Origin: Apricaphanius iberus | Lineage: Eukaryota; Chordata; Actinopteri; Cyprinodontiformes; Aphaniidae | Assembly: GCA_028564705.1 (NCBI GenBank) | Contig: JAPXFQ010000113.1 | Coordinates: forward strand, 2,418,001-2,482,000 | Length of the DNA stretch: 64,000 nt | Reading direction: 5' to 3' | Shown here: one piece after another, positions 1 to 11,929 of the stretch | How positions within the stretch are numbered: the first letter of the stretch is position 1 | Layout of the letters: each line of letters starts with the position of its first letter | Program-made: the position numbers and the translations under genes | The notes under the pieces: model-generated | Database searches by the model: none | What the model saw: the letters and a program-made list of their open reading frames with translations, nothing else | Told to the model about the DNA's origin: nothing

Positions 1-356
1 AGATTTTTTGCATGTACAACAAAAAAATTACATTTTGTCTCATCTGACCAGACCACTTTGACTTCACGTTTGCTCTGCTACCAACAGGATTCGTTGCAAA
101 CTGCAAACATACTTTTTATCATCCTTTGTTGAAAAAAGGCCTAATTTTCATTAGATTTCTGCTCAAGACAAACATCCTAAATGCATAATACTGCCACTGC
201 CATGCCACATCTGATCCTTTTTTTTTTTCTTTTTAAAGAAATATGAATATTTTTCCGCTTCACAATTCTGCTATTAGAAAATTGGACTTTGTGTTTGAAA
301 TGAGACATAATGGGGGAAAATGTTAAATGGGGGTTGAATACCTTTGCAAGGCACAG
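1..356 (-). mobile_element. Tc1/mariner-like transposon remnant, cut by window start
   Basis: Bases 1-150 read, on the minus strand, like the middle of a fish Tc1-like transposase: the plus strand carries the antisense of the segment around 'TCATCTGACCAGACCA' that is typical of these elements. The right end (about 335-354) reads GAATACCTTTGCAAGGCAC, the usual terminal sequence of this family. The stretch between is shortened and has many stops, so it is an internally deleted fossil. Family assignment is from recalled consensus, not from a search. Confidence 0.7.
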
Positions 357-3099
357 AATATATCTGAGCAAAAATCTGGGGCGCGCTAATAATCTGATGA
401 CTTCACAGCTATGGAAACAATCTCTGTCCAACAAGAGCAGAGCATGCGGGTGATCTTGTCAGAATCACCGGATAACAGGAAGGAAGCATTCTCTGACAGA
501 TGGATGACAGGAGTGCAGGAGAGGGAGAAGGTCAAGAAGGGAGAGACACACAAAGCTTTGCTCTCTGACGGTCAGAGAGTGTGTGATTTCTCAGGGTGCT
601 AAAGCGTGCAGCTCTGCCAAAGCACGACACAGGCAAACTAACAGAGGCCGCTTATGAGGATGAAAGGACTCAAGATGATGCTGAATAGAGAAGCTATAAT
701 AATGGCATAATGCAACAAAGGCTGGAATGTTGTGTCAATATTTGACTGCGCTGAAAAATACTAAGAAATAGAGAGTTTTTGTGAAAGAGCCAGTAAAGGC
801 AATTTGCATATTTATGATCAATGTCCTTTCAGAGAGAGGCCGCCCCCTCCTCTCAAGACATTAAAGGTGATTATTGTCATCTCAGAGCAAGTCAGTTTTC
901 CCCAACATCACAGCATAAAACATATCATTACAAAGGGCCACGACAGGAAATGAGACGCAGGGCATGACTCCAGGAGCAGCCCGTCCTAATCACAGCGGCC
1001 AACTGTCACCCTCATCCATATCGACTCGTCTGCTGCAGCTTTAAGCAGCAAGCGTGGAAGGATTTCACCGCAAACTTCTGAGTGGATCTGCAGTGGTAGG
1101 ACATCCTGCCTAACATGTGGCACCCATGATAATTACGGCAGAATTAACACAGACGGGTTTATAGCCCTTCTGCCGCCGAGAGAAGGCTGCCAGATAGACA
1201 CAGGCCTCATGTTTGAGCAGCCGTACTCGGGTCCAGACGCCCACCCGTCTCCAACACTTCTCACAGCAACAACTGTTCTGCAGGAGAGGACCACTTTCAG
1301 CAGCGCTGCCTGTCACAAGCCCTCTCATCTTTGCTGCAAAGGCTGCATAAAATGTGGACGGCAAATTACAAAGTAAGAGGAGCCAAACTAATTTTGTTAT
1401 GGGTGGACTTATTCTCTACATCTCAGCCACCTGCTTCGTTTGTTATCAACCTGTTACACTATTACCATCTCAATAATCAAAACTATACTTTTAAAACTGG
1501 AGTTGGAGTTTTTGACTAAACTAAAAACCACTATTCATCTTTTATCTGTTTGATTTGAGGTGTACAAATCTTTTTCATGCTGACTAAAATCATTGTGTTG
1601 AAATTACACTTGGGTTGCAGAAATTCTAAGTGGAAAAAAACAAAAACAACATAATTATGAGATTCTTATTTTTAAAATAAGAATCAATGATAACCTAAAC
1701 AGGCAATATCTAATTAAACAAGTAATGCATGCTTGTTTTTGTCAAGAACGGGTCTGTAAATTATCATCATGGATTCCTACATCTCATGTTTTTCCCTGAT
1801 TGAAAGATTTCCTACATCTATTTTTAGGTCTAGATATATTGTTTACTCTATCATCTTCAAAAAGAAAGGGATATAGGTTTACTTTTCTTTAAAAAATGCT
1901 GTATCCAGTCATATTCATGGAAGAGGTGCCTCCTGTCCTAGTCTGCAAAATTACAGTGAAAGCAATAAAAAAACTATTTTAATAAAAGATGATTCATTTG
2001 TTTTGCATGCATTTTTACATTTTTAGGAATGATTCTCCTTTCTAAGTGAAAATTTTGACCTAAATACACACAATAAATAAGTAACAACTGTCCATCTGCA
2101 TCAAACCGTGTGCTGGCAGGTGAATTTGTACAGTTTTTGGATTATGGTCAACATCATTCTAAAGCCCACAAATCGCCCACTGGCCACGCTTTAAGCAGCC
2201 CTGATTAAACTCACTGAGGAATCAACTTTTGTAATAATTTCAATGACATCAGATCCTCTTGTCTATGAAAAAAGGATTTTGTTTTTCTTATGGTGACTGA
2301 ACCCAGTAACCAGGCCCTTGAAAGCTTCTGAGTTCCCCCATCCACATCTATAAAGAGCCACAAAGGATGGAACATCAATAAAAATGAGGCAGCCACCCTC
2401 TTGTCCTTGATTTCCGCTTTTTTTGTTTTGCTCCAGGATTAAAGAAGAACATTTGCATTTTGAAACGACATGATCAAAAACAATAACCCTCCTCCATCTG
2501 TATTTTTTCTCACAGCAAATGAAGCAAATTACAAGCCTTGCGTAGCTCCAGCTTCTTGTGTGCCCCTTCTTGCCGACAATATTTGAAGTTTCATTAGCCT
2601 TCAAAATACAGCTAACTTCATTAGCTGTATTTTGTCCAGAATTAGTGAAGTGTGCTGAAAATTGCTAATGACAGATGTTTCTCCACACTGTCACACTCCT
2701 TGTATCATTTGATTTTGAAAGCAACATACGGTGTTCTGCTCCATCAGTATGTCACAGACTGTCTGCAAACAGCTGGTCATAACTCAGTTCAGTGAAAACC
2801 ATTACTTTCCAATGAAGAGCTGGATGGGGTCCAAATTGGGGTTCTGGCATGGCCTCGGCAGCACCCGTGATGCACTGCAGCCTTGCATATTGCAGGTATA
2901 CATGAAGGAGAGGTCTCTCTCTGCTCAAAAGATAGCAGGGTTTCTTGGAGATGAGTTTTGTGAAAAAGTCAAAGAGGATGAAACATGTATTTATACATGT
3001 TGGACTTTCTCAAATTTTGCAATGGTACTACTACAAATTTTAATATATTTCTATCGGATTGCATTTTGTAAACCAGGATAAAGTGATGCATTACTGTAA
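357..3099. other. Gene-free stretch
   Basis: No exon-like reading frame with splice sites or a recognisable protein. Part of it (about 840-1080) is richer in G+C and less repetitive than its surroundings and could be conserved non-coding DNA. A 116-codon open frame at 2731-3081 has no recognisable domain and no coding context. The remainder is ordinary AT-rich DNA. Confidence 0.5.
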
Positions 3100-4310
3100 A
3101 AATAAAGGCAAGTCAAGGAAATTTTTGTTGGATGGCACACTTTCAACAACAGGGTAATTCAAGGTACTTTACATGATTTGGTAGTAAAGAAGCCAAACAT
3201 ATGATAAAAGCATGGAAAGTAAAAACATATTTTAAGAATCAAATTATACTTTTATTAATCATAATTATAGCAATTATAATAGTTTACTCAAAATGAGATT
3301 TAAACAGATGAGTTTTAAGTTTTGCTTTAAATCACCTCATTCTTTGAGCAGCTTTGCCGTCGTCAGGAGGTTTATTCCAGATAAGGGGAGCATAGAAACT
3401 GAAAGCTGCTTCTCCCTGTTTGATTCTGATTTGAGCGATTAATAAATTCGAGTTGGAGGACCTTTGTGGTCTGGGGGGTATAAAGAAAGGTCTTCAACAT
3501 ATTTTGGAACTAAGACATTCAAGGATTTTTTTTAAACTAGTAGGAGTATTTTTAAAGTCCATTCTCTGAGCTACAGGAGCCAGTGTAAGGACATTAGAAC
3601 TGGGGTGATGTGCTCTACTTTCCTGGTTCTATTGAGGACACATGCTGCAGGATCGGCTGCAGCTGTCTGGTTGACATTTTAGATAGACCTGTGCGGATGC
3701 TGTTGCAGTAATCAATCCAACTAAAGATAAACACATGAATTAGTATTTCAATGCCCTGTTGCCACATTAGCCCTTTAATCCTAGAGATATTATTCAGGTG
3801 ATAGAAGGCTGACCTTGTTATTGCCTTTATGTGACCTTGGGGGTTCAGGTCTGAGTCCATTATTACACCTAGATTAGGCGTCTGATCAGTAGTTTCTAGT
3901 TGTATTAACTGAAGCTGTGTGCTGTGTGATCGTTCCTCTTAAAGTCCAAAAATGATTACTTCAGCTTTGTTTCTATTCAGCTAGAGAAAGTTATGGGACA
4001 TGAAGGTACTGATTTGTTCAATGCATTTATTTAGGGTCGAATGTGATCAAAGTCCCCTGGTGATGTTGTAATGCACAGCTGAGTGTCATCTGCGTAGTTA
4101 TTGTAACTAATCTTATTGGCTGTTATAATTTGGGTTAGCAGGAGCAGGTAGATATTGAACAGAAATGGTCCCAGGATTGAGCCCTGGGGGACCCCACATG
4201 TGATTTCCGTTTGTTCTGATGAAAAATTGCCTATTGACACAAAGAATTTCCTGTTCTTAAGGTAAGATTTAAAACGCTGAAGTACTGTACCAGAGAGTAC
4301 GACCCAGCTC
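3100..4310 (-). mobile_element. L2-clade LINE, 3' part, copy 1
   Basis: Minus-strand reverse transcriptase fragments in the right order: a C-G-V-P-Q-G-S-I-L-G-P motif followed by the catalytic Y-A-D-D (frame 4031-4240), then the C-terminal region with S-A-F-Y-H-L-N-N-I-S-R-I (frame 3615-3860). The 3' tail lies at the low-coordinate end ('TACTTTACATGAT'). Frames are broken by shifts and stops, so the copy is dead and 5'-truncated. A second copy of the same family is at 56.2-57.25 kb. Confidence 0.85.
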
Positions 4311-4479
4311 TCCAGTCTTTCCGGTAGTAAAGGACGGAAAGTTGTCAGTTTTTAGAATCAACCAGATTGCATTGCATATTCTAAATTAGAAAAGTACTCA
4401 GAGGGCGCAGAACTCCACCAGGACCACTCATTCCATCCCCACCCAACCCAATGTTATGCTTCCAACTTTTGGCATGTCT

Positions 4480-4562
4480 CCAAAAATGTGTTAATGTGAG
4501 AGTGATTGAATAATGGAATTGTAAAGTGCTTTGAGGGTCTCAAAAGGCACCAAATAAACCAC
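4480..4562 (+). repeat. Retroelement 3'-tail remnant
   Basis: Contains GTAAAGTGCTTTGAG followed by 'CAAATAAACCACTATT', the common 3' end of fish LINE and SINE elements, and runs directly into a microsatellite as such tails often do. The body of the element is not recognisable. Confidence 0.5.
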
Positions 4563-4577
4563 TATTATTATTATTAT

Positions 4578-4612
<35 letters not shown>

Positions 4613-4634
4613 ATAGTAGTAGTATTGTTATTAA
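4563..4634. repeat. Microsatellite (ATT)n then (AGT)n
   Basis: Uninterrupted ATT triplets change to about a dozen AGT triplets with one or two base changes near the end. It probably grew from the tail of the adjacent retroelement. Confidence 0.95.
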
Positions 4635-4639
4635 AACAT

Positions 4640-6127
4640 TTGACTAGGTCATTCTCCCACATAAATATGTTTCAATCTAAAACATTACATTGTAGCTTTG
4701 TCTGTAAATTTCAGGTTTAAATCCTCCTAGAAGGTGAACCTCTTAGCCAGTTTTAAAAAGTAGCACTATTGATCGTCCCACTAACTCTGACCAGCTTCTC
4801 TCTACCTTTGAGACAAATGTATCACCTCAGCACAGCATGATGCTGTCATTACTATGTGTCACCATTGGAATGGTGTGTTAAGGGTGGTCTTTTATGCTTG
4901 TTTCCTTCAAATAGCATTCTGAAATAGGTCAAAACTTTATTTGATATAATTTGTGTAGAGCACCTTTTTCCACAAGCTTGTGTTGTTTCAATTGAATGTC
5001 TCCTTCTCTAATTAATGTTTTCATTGTTAAGGCTGTCAGATTCAGTGAATATCAGTATCTTCATAGGTTGTCCACTTTAAGAGGATAGATTGAATAATGC
5101 TCAATTAAAAAATATATTGTTGATTTACTAAAAAATCCACTATAACAAAGGTTTCTTGTATATTTTTTCATTAACTGAAGCCATTTTCAGAATGAATGAT
5201 CCAAAGATCATAGTTTACGGGAAGTAAAACCTTGCAAAACTATCAAAGACTCATGGCTCGAAAGGCAATAAACAATGCATTTGGTATGTTTAAACTCTTT
5301 TAAAAATCATCTGATTTTACCTGAAAATGTGTCTCATGTCATCACTGTCAGGTACAAATCTCCATATTTAGTCATTCTTGTGAAAACTATTGATCATCTT
5401 TCAATTCTGTTTGAGGTTTCATTGACACATTTGCAGTGAAAAGTATCAAGAGCCTGAGACTTGTATCAAATACTATGAATTTACATTCAGTAGCAACTAG
5501 CAACTAGATCAACCTGGAAAAAGTTTCACACCATTTCAGAATAAATGTGCTGAAGATGATTTTCCATCTTGAGGTTTATATTTTACCATCTTTCAAAACC
5601 ATGCAGGATTTTTCCCTGTGATTTGTGGCTTATTGTTACCATAAGATAACAACTATGAAGGAGGACTGATACATTTCTTTTGATGTTTTTACGACAATCA
5701 AGTATGCAGTAGTTGCAGCACAAATTTTAGTTAAATAATGTATGAAAAAAAGTAAAGTTGCAATATAAATGGGATCTTTTTTGTTTGAGATTTTTGTTGG
5801 GATGCGAAAAGCTCTGGCCACTAAGAGTGTACTGTGTGCCAGGACATCTCACAGCTCAGCTGCTGCCTGCATTCAGCAGAAGTGTCAATGACACCTCGCT
5901 CCATCTCTAAAGATAAGGCAGCTATGACGTTCCGTGTTCCCAGGCTCTGTGTATTAGTCATTACTGGGTCCAAGTGGTAAAGATCTCTGCAACAACTTAG
6001 CATGCTGACAGCATATGACAAGATAATCAAAAATCATTTGTTTTACACAAATCTTCCTCTTTTTGAAAACAAAAAACGTAGCTCCTTTCATCTTCCCATT
6101 ACCTCTTATTCTTACTCATGCATTCTG
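4640..6127. other. Gene-free stretch
   Basis: AT-rich sequence without recognisable protein or element. The interval 5820-6005 is more GC-balanced and non-repetitive and might be a conserved element, but nothing in the sequence alone shows this. Confidence 0.45.
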
Positions 6128-6245
6128 TATCATTATCATCGCCAAGGAGGTTGCTTTGCCAGGGTTTGTCAGGGTTTGCAACATAAATAAAAAAAGTTAT
6201 CAACAGATTTTGATGAAAATGTTTGCATTTGAACAAGGGGTTCGA
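6128..6245 (+). repeat. Fish interspersed repeat fragment
   Basis: Carries CGCCAAGGAGGTTG and, 40 bases on, 'TTTGCAACATAAATAAAAAA', two landmarks of a repeat that I know from many fish genomes ('gccaaggaggttat...aactcaaaaagtta'). Class not certain. The copy is short and diverged. Confidence 0.45.
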
Positions 6246-6529
6246 TTGTTGGGGTTGATGTGTCGTGGGGGGGGTGTCAGTATTTAAGCTGCTCCCTTTC
6301 TGCTATACCTCACTTTTTTTCTGTCTTTCTTCCTCCAAATCTTTGTCCTTTCCATTATTATAAAATTAGTTCACATCTAGATCAGTCTGCGCCTAGCCTT
6401 CATTCTTCCACAAAATGACCATGCAAACTAGACTTTTCAAGGCTTTCTATGAACAATTGTTTTTTGTTTGTTTTAGACTCTTCCATTTAAAGGCAAGGTT
6501 AGTCAAGTGAGTGGTGAATCCTCTCGTTG

Positions 6530-7080
6530 AAAAATTTCATAAATTGAACTGTGGATATCTCCAGCTCCTGCAGAGTTACCATGGGTCCAATCATCTCACT
6601 TAATAACGCAGTCTTTGCCCAGCCATTCAATTTAGGTAGACAGTGATATCTTGGTGGGTTTGTAGTTGTCCTATACTCTTTCCATTTTTGTTTTATGGAT
6701 CAGTGTTCCCTGAGACATTTAAATCGTGTAATATGGCTTCATGACTAAACCCAACTATAATAATCTCCCCAACGGTATCCCTCACCCGTTTGATGTAGTC
6801 CTACATTTTTTATTCACTAATTGGTTCGTTTTCACAGAACCAATACAAATATACTAAGATTAAATGACGTACAGGTGGGCCCCATTCATTAATAAATTGA
6901 TAACTGAAAGTTATTTCTTTTGGCAGAGATTATGTAACAGTAACAGACTGAACTAAATAAACACAAATTCAGGATTCTCAGATTTTTAAATAGAAATGTA
7001 TTTTGATTCCACAATTATGCATGATTATATGAAATCCTTATAAAAAAACAGTAAAGTTTGGAGTTGTAGGAAATAAAATG
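6530..7080 (-). mobile_element. Tc1-like transposon remnant
   Basis: The plus strand reads as antisense of a Tc1-like transposase: 'CTCCTGCAGAGTTACCATGG' corresponds on the minus strand to P-M-V-T-L-Q-E-L, followed by decayed sequence and the usual untranslated region. The same P/R-M-V-T-L motif is in the remnant at 8.2 kb. No intact frame or clean ends. Confidence 0.65.
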
Positions 7081-7086
7081 TGAAAT

Positions 7087-7140
7087 AGTTCAATTCAGTT
7101 TATATTGTGCCAGTGCACAACAAATGTCATCACTTTACAG
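7087..7140 (-). repeat. LINE 3'-tail fragment
   Basis: 'CAATTCAGTTTATATTGTGC' followed by 'CACAACAAATGTCATC' and 'ACTTTACAG' matches the reverse complement of the shared 3' end of fish L2/Rex-like LINEs as I recall it. Only the tail is present. Confidence 0.45.
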
Positions 7141-7149
7141 AAAAAAGTG

Positions 7150-8129
7150 ACTTACACAGTTTTGCATGTCTCTGTAAATCCTTGTCATCCTTATATGCCG
7201 ATTTTTGGAAATAAAAACATCCAAAACCAACATAACCCATGAGACGTTTGGATGTTAACAACACACAGCAGTCATATTTACACTATTAATCAATATCGGA
7301 TTGTTTTGTGTCATCTCTTGATGAAGAAACTGACAAGAATAGGAGCAGAGTTGAAATAACGAAGACAAATGTGTTGACTCTGTACTATAAACATGGTCCT
7401 TTTAAGTCCCTGTGGATTGAATCTGTGCTGCAAAGGCCTGTCCTCTCAATCACTGTAATAAGGCTGATCCCAGTCAGAGCTCTGATGGCTCAGGGATGAG
7501 GATGTACTATTTCTATTTTGCACAAAGCGATTCAGCTAAGAAACTAAAGTCCATCTATTTCACAATAATTGTATACTGCCGATTTAAAGAGCCTCTATTA
7601 TACCAATTTAAGGTCCCAAAATTTGAGGTAGAGACAATTTATTTAACTAGGAATTGTAGTTGTTTTAAAGTACATTTGCTGAAGCTTATCTTTCCAGTTT
7701 ATGCTTCAAATGTTCTTGTCTTTATCATTCTTCTTATCATATAAAACAATATTTCCTCTGATTGGTCAACTGGTTCAGCTACAACATGGCAAAAGTCAGG
7801 TTCATTATTTTTGTTTAAATCTCCTTTAAACCTGAATCACCATAAGAGACTGTCTTCTAATCTAGGATGTGCTGTCCTAAAACAATTTGTTTTTCCAGCC
7901 TGAAATAATAAAAATCTAAAGTGTGAGCTGTGCATTTCTGTTCATTTCCCTTTACTGGGATACCCCTTAAAAACATAGTGTAATCATTTGTACCCTCACC
8001 AGCAAATAGTAAACCTGTTAGTGATTTATTTTCAGCATACAGTTATTCTGGAAAGGTTTGTTTGATCAAATTTGAGGAATTTAGCATAAAAAAGACCGAA
8101 AACATGGCTTACAGGTCAGAGATAAAGTT
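7150..8129. other. Gene-free stretch
   Basis: No exon, RNA gene or clear element recognised. Open frames here (7308-7499, 7496-7744) have no domain and no splice or start context. Confidence 0.5.
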
Positions 8130-8900
8130 GTGGAAACATTAAAAGCAGATTTAGTTTATTAAAAACATCACAAGCTTTACCATAATGTGAAGATCAAACT
8201 GTAAATCTTCAGAGACATTGCTGTCCATCTAAACTGAAAGGTCGGGCAAGGAGAGCATTAATCCAAAAAGCAACCAAGAGGCGTATGGTCACTCTGGAGA
8301 TTAAGAGCTCAGATCAAATAACTTGTTGACAGAACAACCCTTAGCGTATGTTCTCTGTATGTACGAAGCACAACAAATATGTGGAAGAAGGTACATAGGT
8401 TTGAGACAAAACTGATCTTCTTTGCCCACATGGAAAAATAATTTCTGCACATCACCTTTAAAACCTTGAAACATGTTAGGAGCATCTAATTACCAATTAG
8501 CGGCTTAACATTACATTATTACGTAATTTCCTTCTGGGATCAATAAAGCATTTTCGAATTGAATTTGATGCTTGTTTTAAGCAGCGACAAAGAAGCTGGT
8601 CAGAGTTGACTGGAGGATACATTGAACATAATACAGGACAGTCTTGAAAAAAAAAAACACAAAAAACACCTAGAAGCAGCAAAAGACTTGCAGCAAAAGA
8701 ACGGTGGAGGAGGGTGATGTTCTAGTAGGACAACAACCCTAACAGCTATCATATATTTGGTTACATGAAGGCATATTCATGCCTTAGACTGGTTTAATCA
8801 ATGTTCAGGCCTAAATCCTATTGAGACTCTGTGGCAAAACTGAAAATTGATGCCTACAGATGCTCCTTTTTAAAATGATAACTATGTCTTTCTCTTATTA
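8130..8900 (+). mobile_element. Tc1-like transposon remnant, with a retroelement tail inside
   Basis: Plus-strand fragments appear in transposase order. The N-terminal part translates as G-R-A-R-R-A-L-I-Q-K-A-T-K-R near 8240-8285. The C-terminal part includes 'CAGGCCTAAATCCTATTGAG' (the P-x-L-N-P-I-E motif carrying the last catalytic acidic residue) near 8806-8825. In between, 8515-8570 contains 'TTCCTTCTGGGATCAATAAA', a retroelement 3' tail, suggesting a nested insertion. Many stops and gaps. Confidence 0.7.
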
Positions 8901-11880
8901 AAAGAATAATTAGACATTTTGTCAGTGGTAAAATACAAGAATCAGGAAGAAATTATTAATGTTGAATCTATAAAAAAAAAGCATGTTTTCTGGAGCCAAG
9001 GATGGAGAACACAAGTCCTGAACCAAGACTCAAGACCTGAATCGAGTCACACTTTCAAGGACTTGTGACTGGGCACAGATTTGCAAAGTTAGGACTTGGA
9101 CTCCGACATGTGAAAAATGTGGAGTGTCAACATTTGATATATTCAAGATGTCCAGAGAGATTCTGAATTCACCACCGATTGTCCTTAAATCAGGAAAAAG
9201 CAGCACTAGTTGAATGATATGCAGGAGAAATACCAGAAGAAAAGACTGGGACAACATCCAATTTAAACTTCTGTTTGCACTCAGACAAGTATGTGAAATT
9301 GCCATTGTTGGAATTAGCATGTAGTTGATGCTAATCTTCTCTTGTTAATTAGACTAGACACATTTAATAGTGATATCCTAAAGCCTTTGTAAATGTATGG
9401 ATGAAACATAAATTATTTATTATTTTCACTGCAAGGTTAGACACATTTATTTATCATATGCATGTTGCTTTCTGTTCACAGAAAGCAACAATGATGCTGT
9501 TTAGTCATGAACATAATTTGTGCTTTCATGGTCACATAACCACTGATCACACAATGCATGGGAGGTCTCTGCTTTTAATGGGATGTTTTCTTTTTAAGTT
9601 AGTGGTAAAGAGGCATGTCTAATGGAGCCCTACCTAACATTCCTGTTTGTGGTGCAGCGATGCGGCTGCCCTCTTGTGCTTCGTACAGTAGGTGTCAAAT
9701 TAGGGGGAAAGTGACAGCATTAATACCTTTAACACAACTAATTGCTGTTAATGAATGAGATATCTTTCCGTTTTTCCACGCTGATTGTTGTCTTCAATCC
9801 CCTGACCCAAAACTGATGATTGTGTTAATTACGTCTGATGAGGTTAGGTGACACAATTTTATGTTTAACAATGTTACAGTGAGAAGAAGAAGACGTCGCA
9901 CCCTCTGAGTCATCAGCTCAGTCAAAACTAATGACTCAACTGCTTCTTCAAATTTTGTATCTAACAAAACTCTAATGGAGCCTCAGCCAAGAAAAATGTG
10001 ACTGCAGAAGATCATCTAAAAAAGACGGGATGATTTTTTTAAAAATGTTTTTGCAGTGCATGACAATCCAAGAGAACAAAGAAAAAATAATTTGTATATG
10101 TCATAATTCATTTTGGAAAAGATAGATAAACTTATCCAAAAGTATAAAAATCTGTCATTCCTAATATATTGATACACAATGAAACGAATGAATATTAAGC
10201 AATTGTTTTAAATGTTAATTAATGATATGTTAGTTATATATTATTTTATAGTTATTATGTCCCCACCCACTGACAGATGGGTAAGGGTTAGAATAAGGGT
10301 TAGAATATGATGTACTCCAGCACATCACTTGAATTAATTGATAAAATAATAATATTTTTGAGCAAAAAACATAAAAATTATGAATGTATTTATAAATAAA
10401 ATCCATACTTATTTATATTAGCTTAATTTTAATGATATATTTACCTATATATTCCGCTGTGACTCTGCAAGGATAAGTAGGTATATTCATTGATGGATTG
10501 ATAAATATGCATACATTTATCTTTAGCTTTAGAATATTTAATATCACATTAAGTGACTATTGAAGGATTTACTGCAAGTGAAATTAGTAACTAACATATT
10601 TTTTTGTGAATAAATATTATTTTTATTTTCATATTGCCTTCAGATTTACACCAGATGTCTGTAATAAACACAAGTTGGTCCATAAGGTAAACTATGTGGA
10701 ATGACAGAGGGCATTTATTATACACATAAAGAAAATAGATACAAAAAGGTGTACAAAGCCAAGAAATAAACCTAAAATCTATTAGTTTGACTAAATCAGT
10801 CCTGCCACCCTATTTTTGTAAATTAATGCCACCTGGTTTATTCCTAAGTGATCGCCTGTAAAAGATCTCTCTTTACCAATGGTATCACAAAAGAAACATC
10901 TCAATCAAACCAAACAGCAGTCTATACATATTTGCAACCTTTTCGTGAAAAAAACATTTTTTAAATAGTTTAGTTCAGTCTTCTGTAAATTATATGTACT
11001 ATAACATAAAAAATACCATCAGACTACCTCTAGACATCACTGTTGATTTGTTGTTTTGGGGATGATGTGCAAAGACATCTTCGTTGTAACATTTTGATAT
11101 TATCTTGGCAGACTACTAACTACCAGTATTTCACTAGCTTTTCCAAATGTTCTGAAGCAAACTTTGAACAAGTTTCCATATGCTTTTTCTTCAACAGTGG
11201 AGTGTTGTGCTATGAATGTCAACAGAGGGTGTGAGGATTTACTGAGACTGCTAATACCAACCCTAATTCCAGGTTTGTCCAAAGCTCTCTGTCAGTACCT
11301 TTTGTCTCTTGGACAGCTCTTCTGGTTATCTTCTTCTACTCGAGTAGAAATCTTTTGAGCAGCTCCTGGTTTATCCTAAAAAATGTTAATCATAGCCACA
11401 GTTGCGCTCAGTCCAACATGCAGAAATCTTGCAATATATAACCAACTGTCATACATATGTTTTACAACATTAAGGTTGCAATATTTTTAATAAAGATCCA
11501 GGGTCTGTAAAGAAACTATTGGTAATAAGATAGCCTTTTGACTTACTTACTTACTTACCTACTTACTTACTATGACTATTTATTTCCCAACAATTTCATT
11601 GGCTTTCCTTTTATTTTAAAACCTAATTTTCTTGATATTTATGCAGTATTTACTTTCTGTGTTACATTACTTATTAACTGTTTGTTTTTTTGCTCTTGAT
11701 TTGCAACCAACATGTGATGCGAATTTAGTGTCAACAGTCAAATTAGAAATACATCCACCTGGAAGAAAAAAAAACCCCACACACAAACATGTAAATGTAT
11801 ACATTTGTGATTAATTCACACATGTATTCATTTAAGTACATTGATAATGAATCATCACATTTGCATAACTCTGCATGTAT
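8901..11880. other. Gene-free AT-rich stretch
   Basis: No gene recognised. The interval 9020-9120 carries repeated 'GACTTG'/'GAGTCAC'-like words seen in fish DNA elements. The interval 9640-9860 is less repetitive and contains several TAATT-core sites ('GTGTTAATTACG'), so it is a candidate conserved enhancer, unproven. From 10.0 to 11.5 kb it is very AT-rich with nothing identifiable. Confidence 0.45.
11542..11572. repeat. Microsatellite (ACTT)n
   Basis: About seven ACTT units with one C-for-T change in the middle. Confidence 0.9.
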
Positions 11881-11929
11881 TTATTTACTATATCCATCCA
11901 TCCATTTTCTGAACCGCTTATTTACTATA
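11881..11929 (-). mobile_element. Extremely short retroelement 3'-end insertion with 12-bp target duplication
   Basis: A 25-bp insert (11893-11917) is flanked by two perfect copies of TTATTTACTATA (11881-11892 and 11918-11929). Reverse-complemented, the insert begins GCGGTTCAGAAAATGGA and ends in GGAT repeats, which is the common 3' terminus of fish retroelements. This looks like target-primed reverse transcription that stopped almost at once. The direction is inferred from the tail. Confidence 0.75.

Noticed and set aside
2731..3081. 116-codon open frame as a gene
   Set aside because: No domain, no splice sites or promoter context, and no similarity that I recognise; chance is sufficient.
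4563..4634. CRISPR-like regular repeats
   Set aside because: Triplet microsatellite without spacers, in a vertebrate genome.
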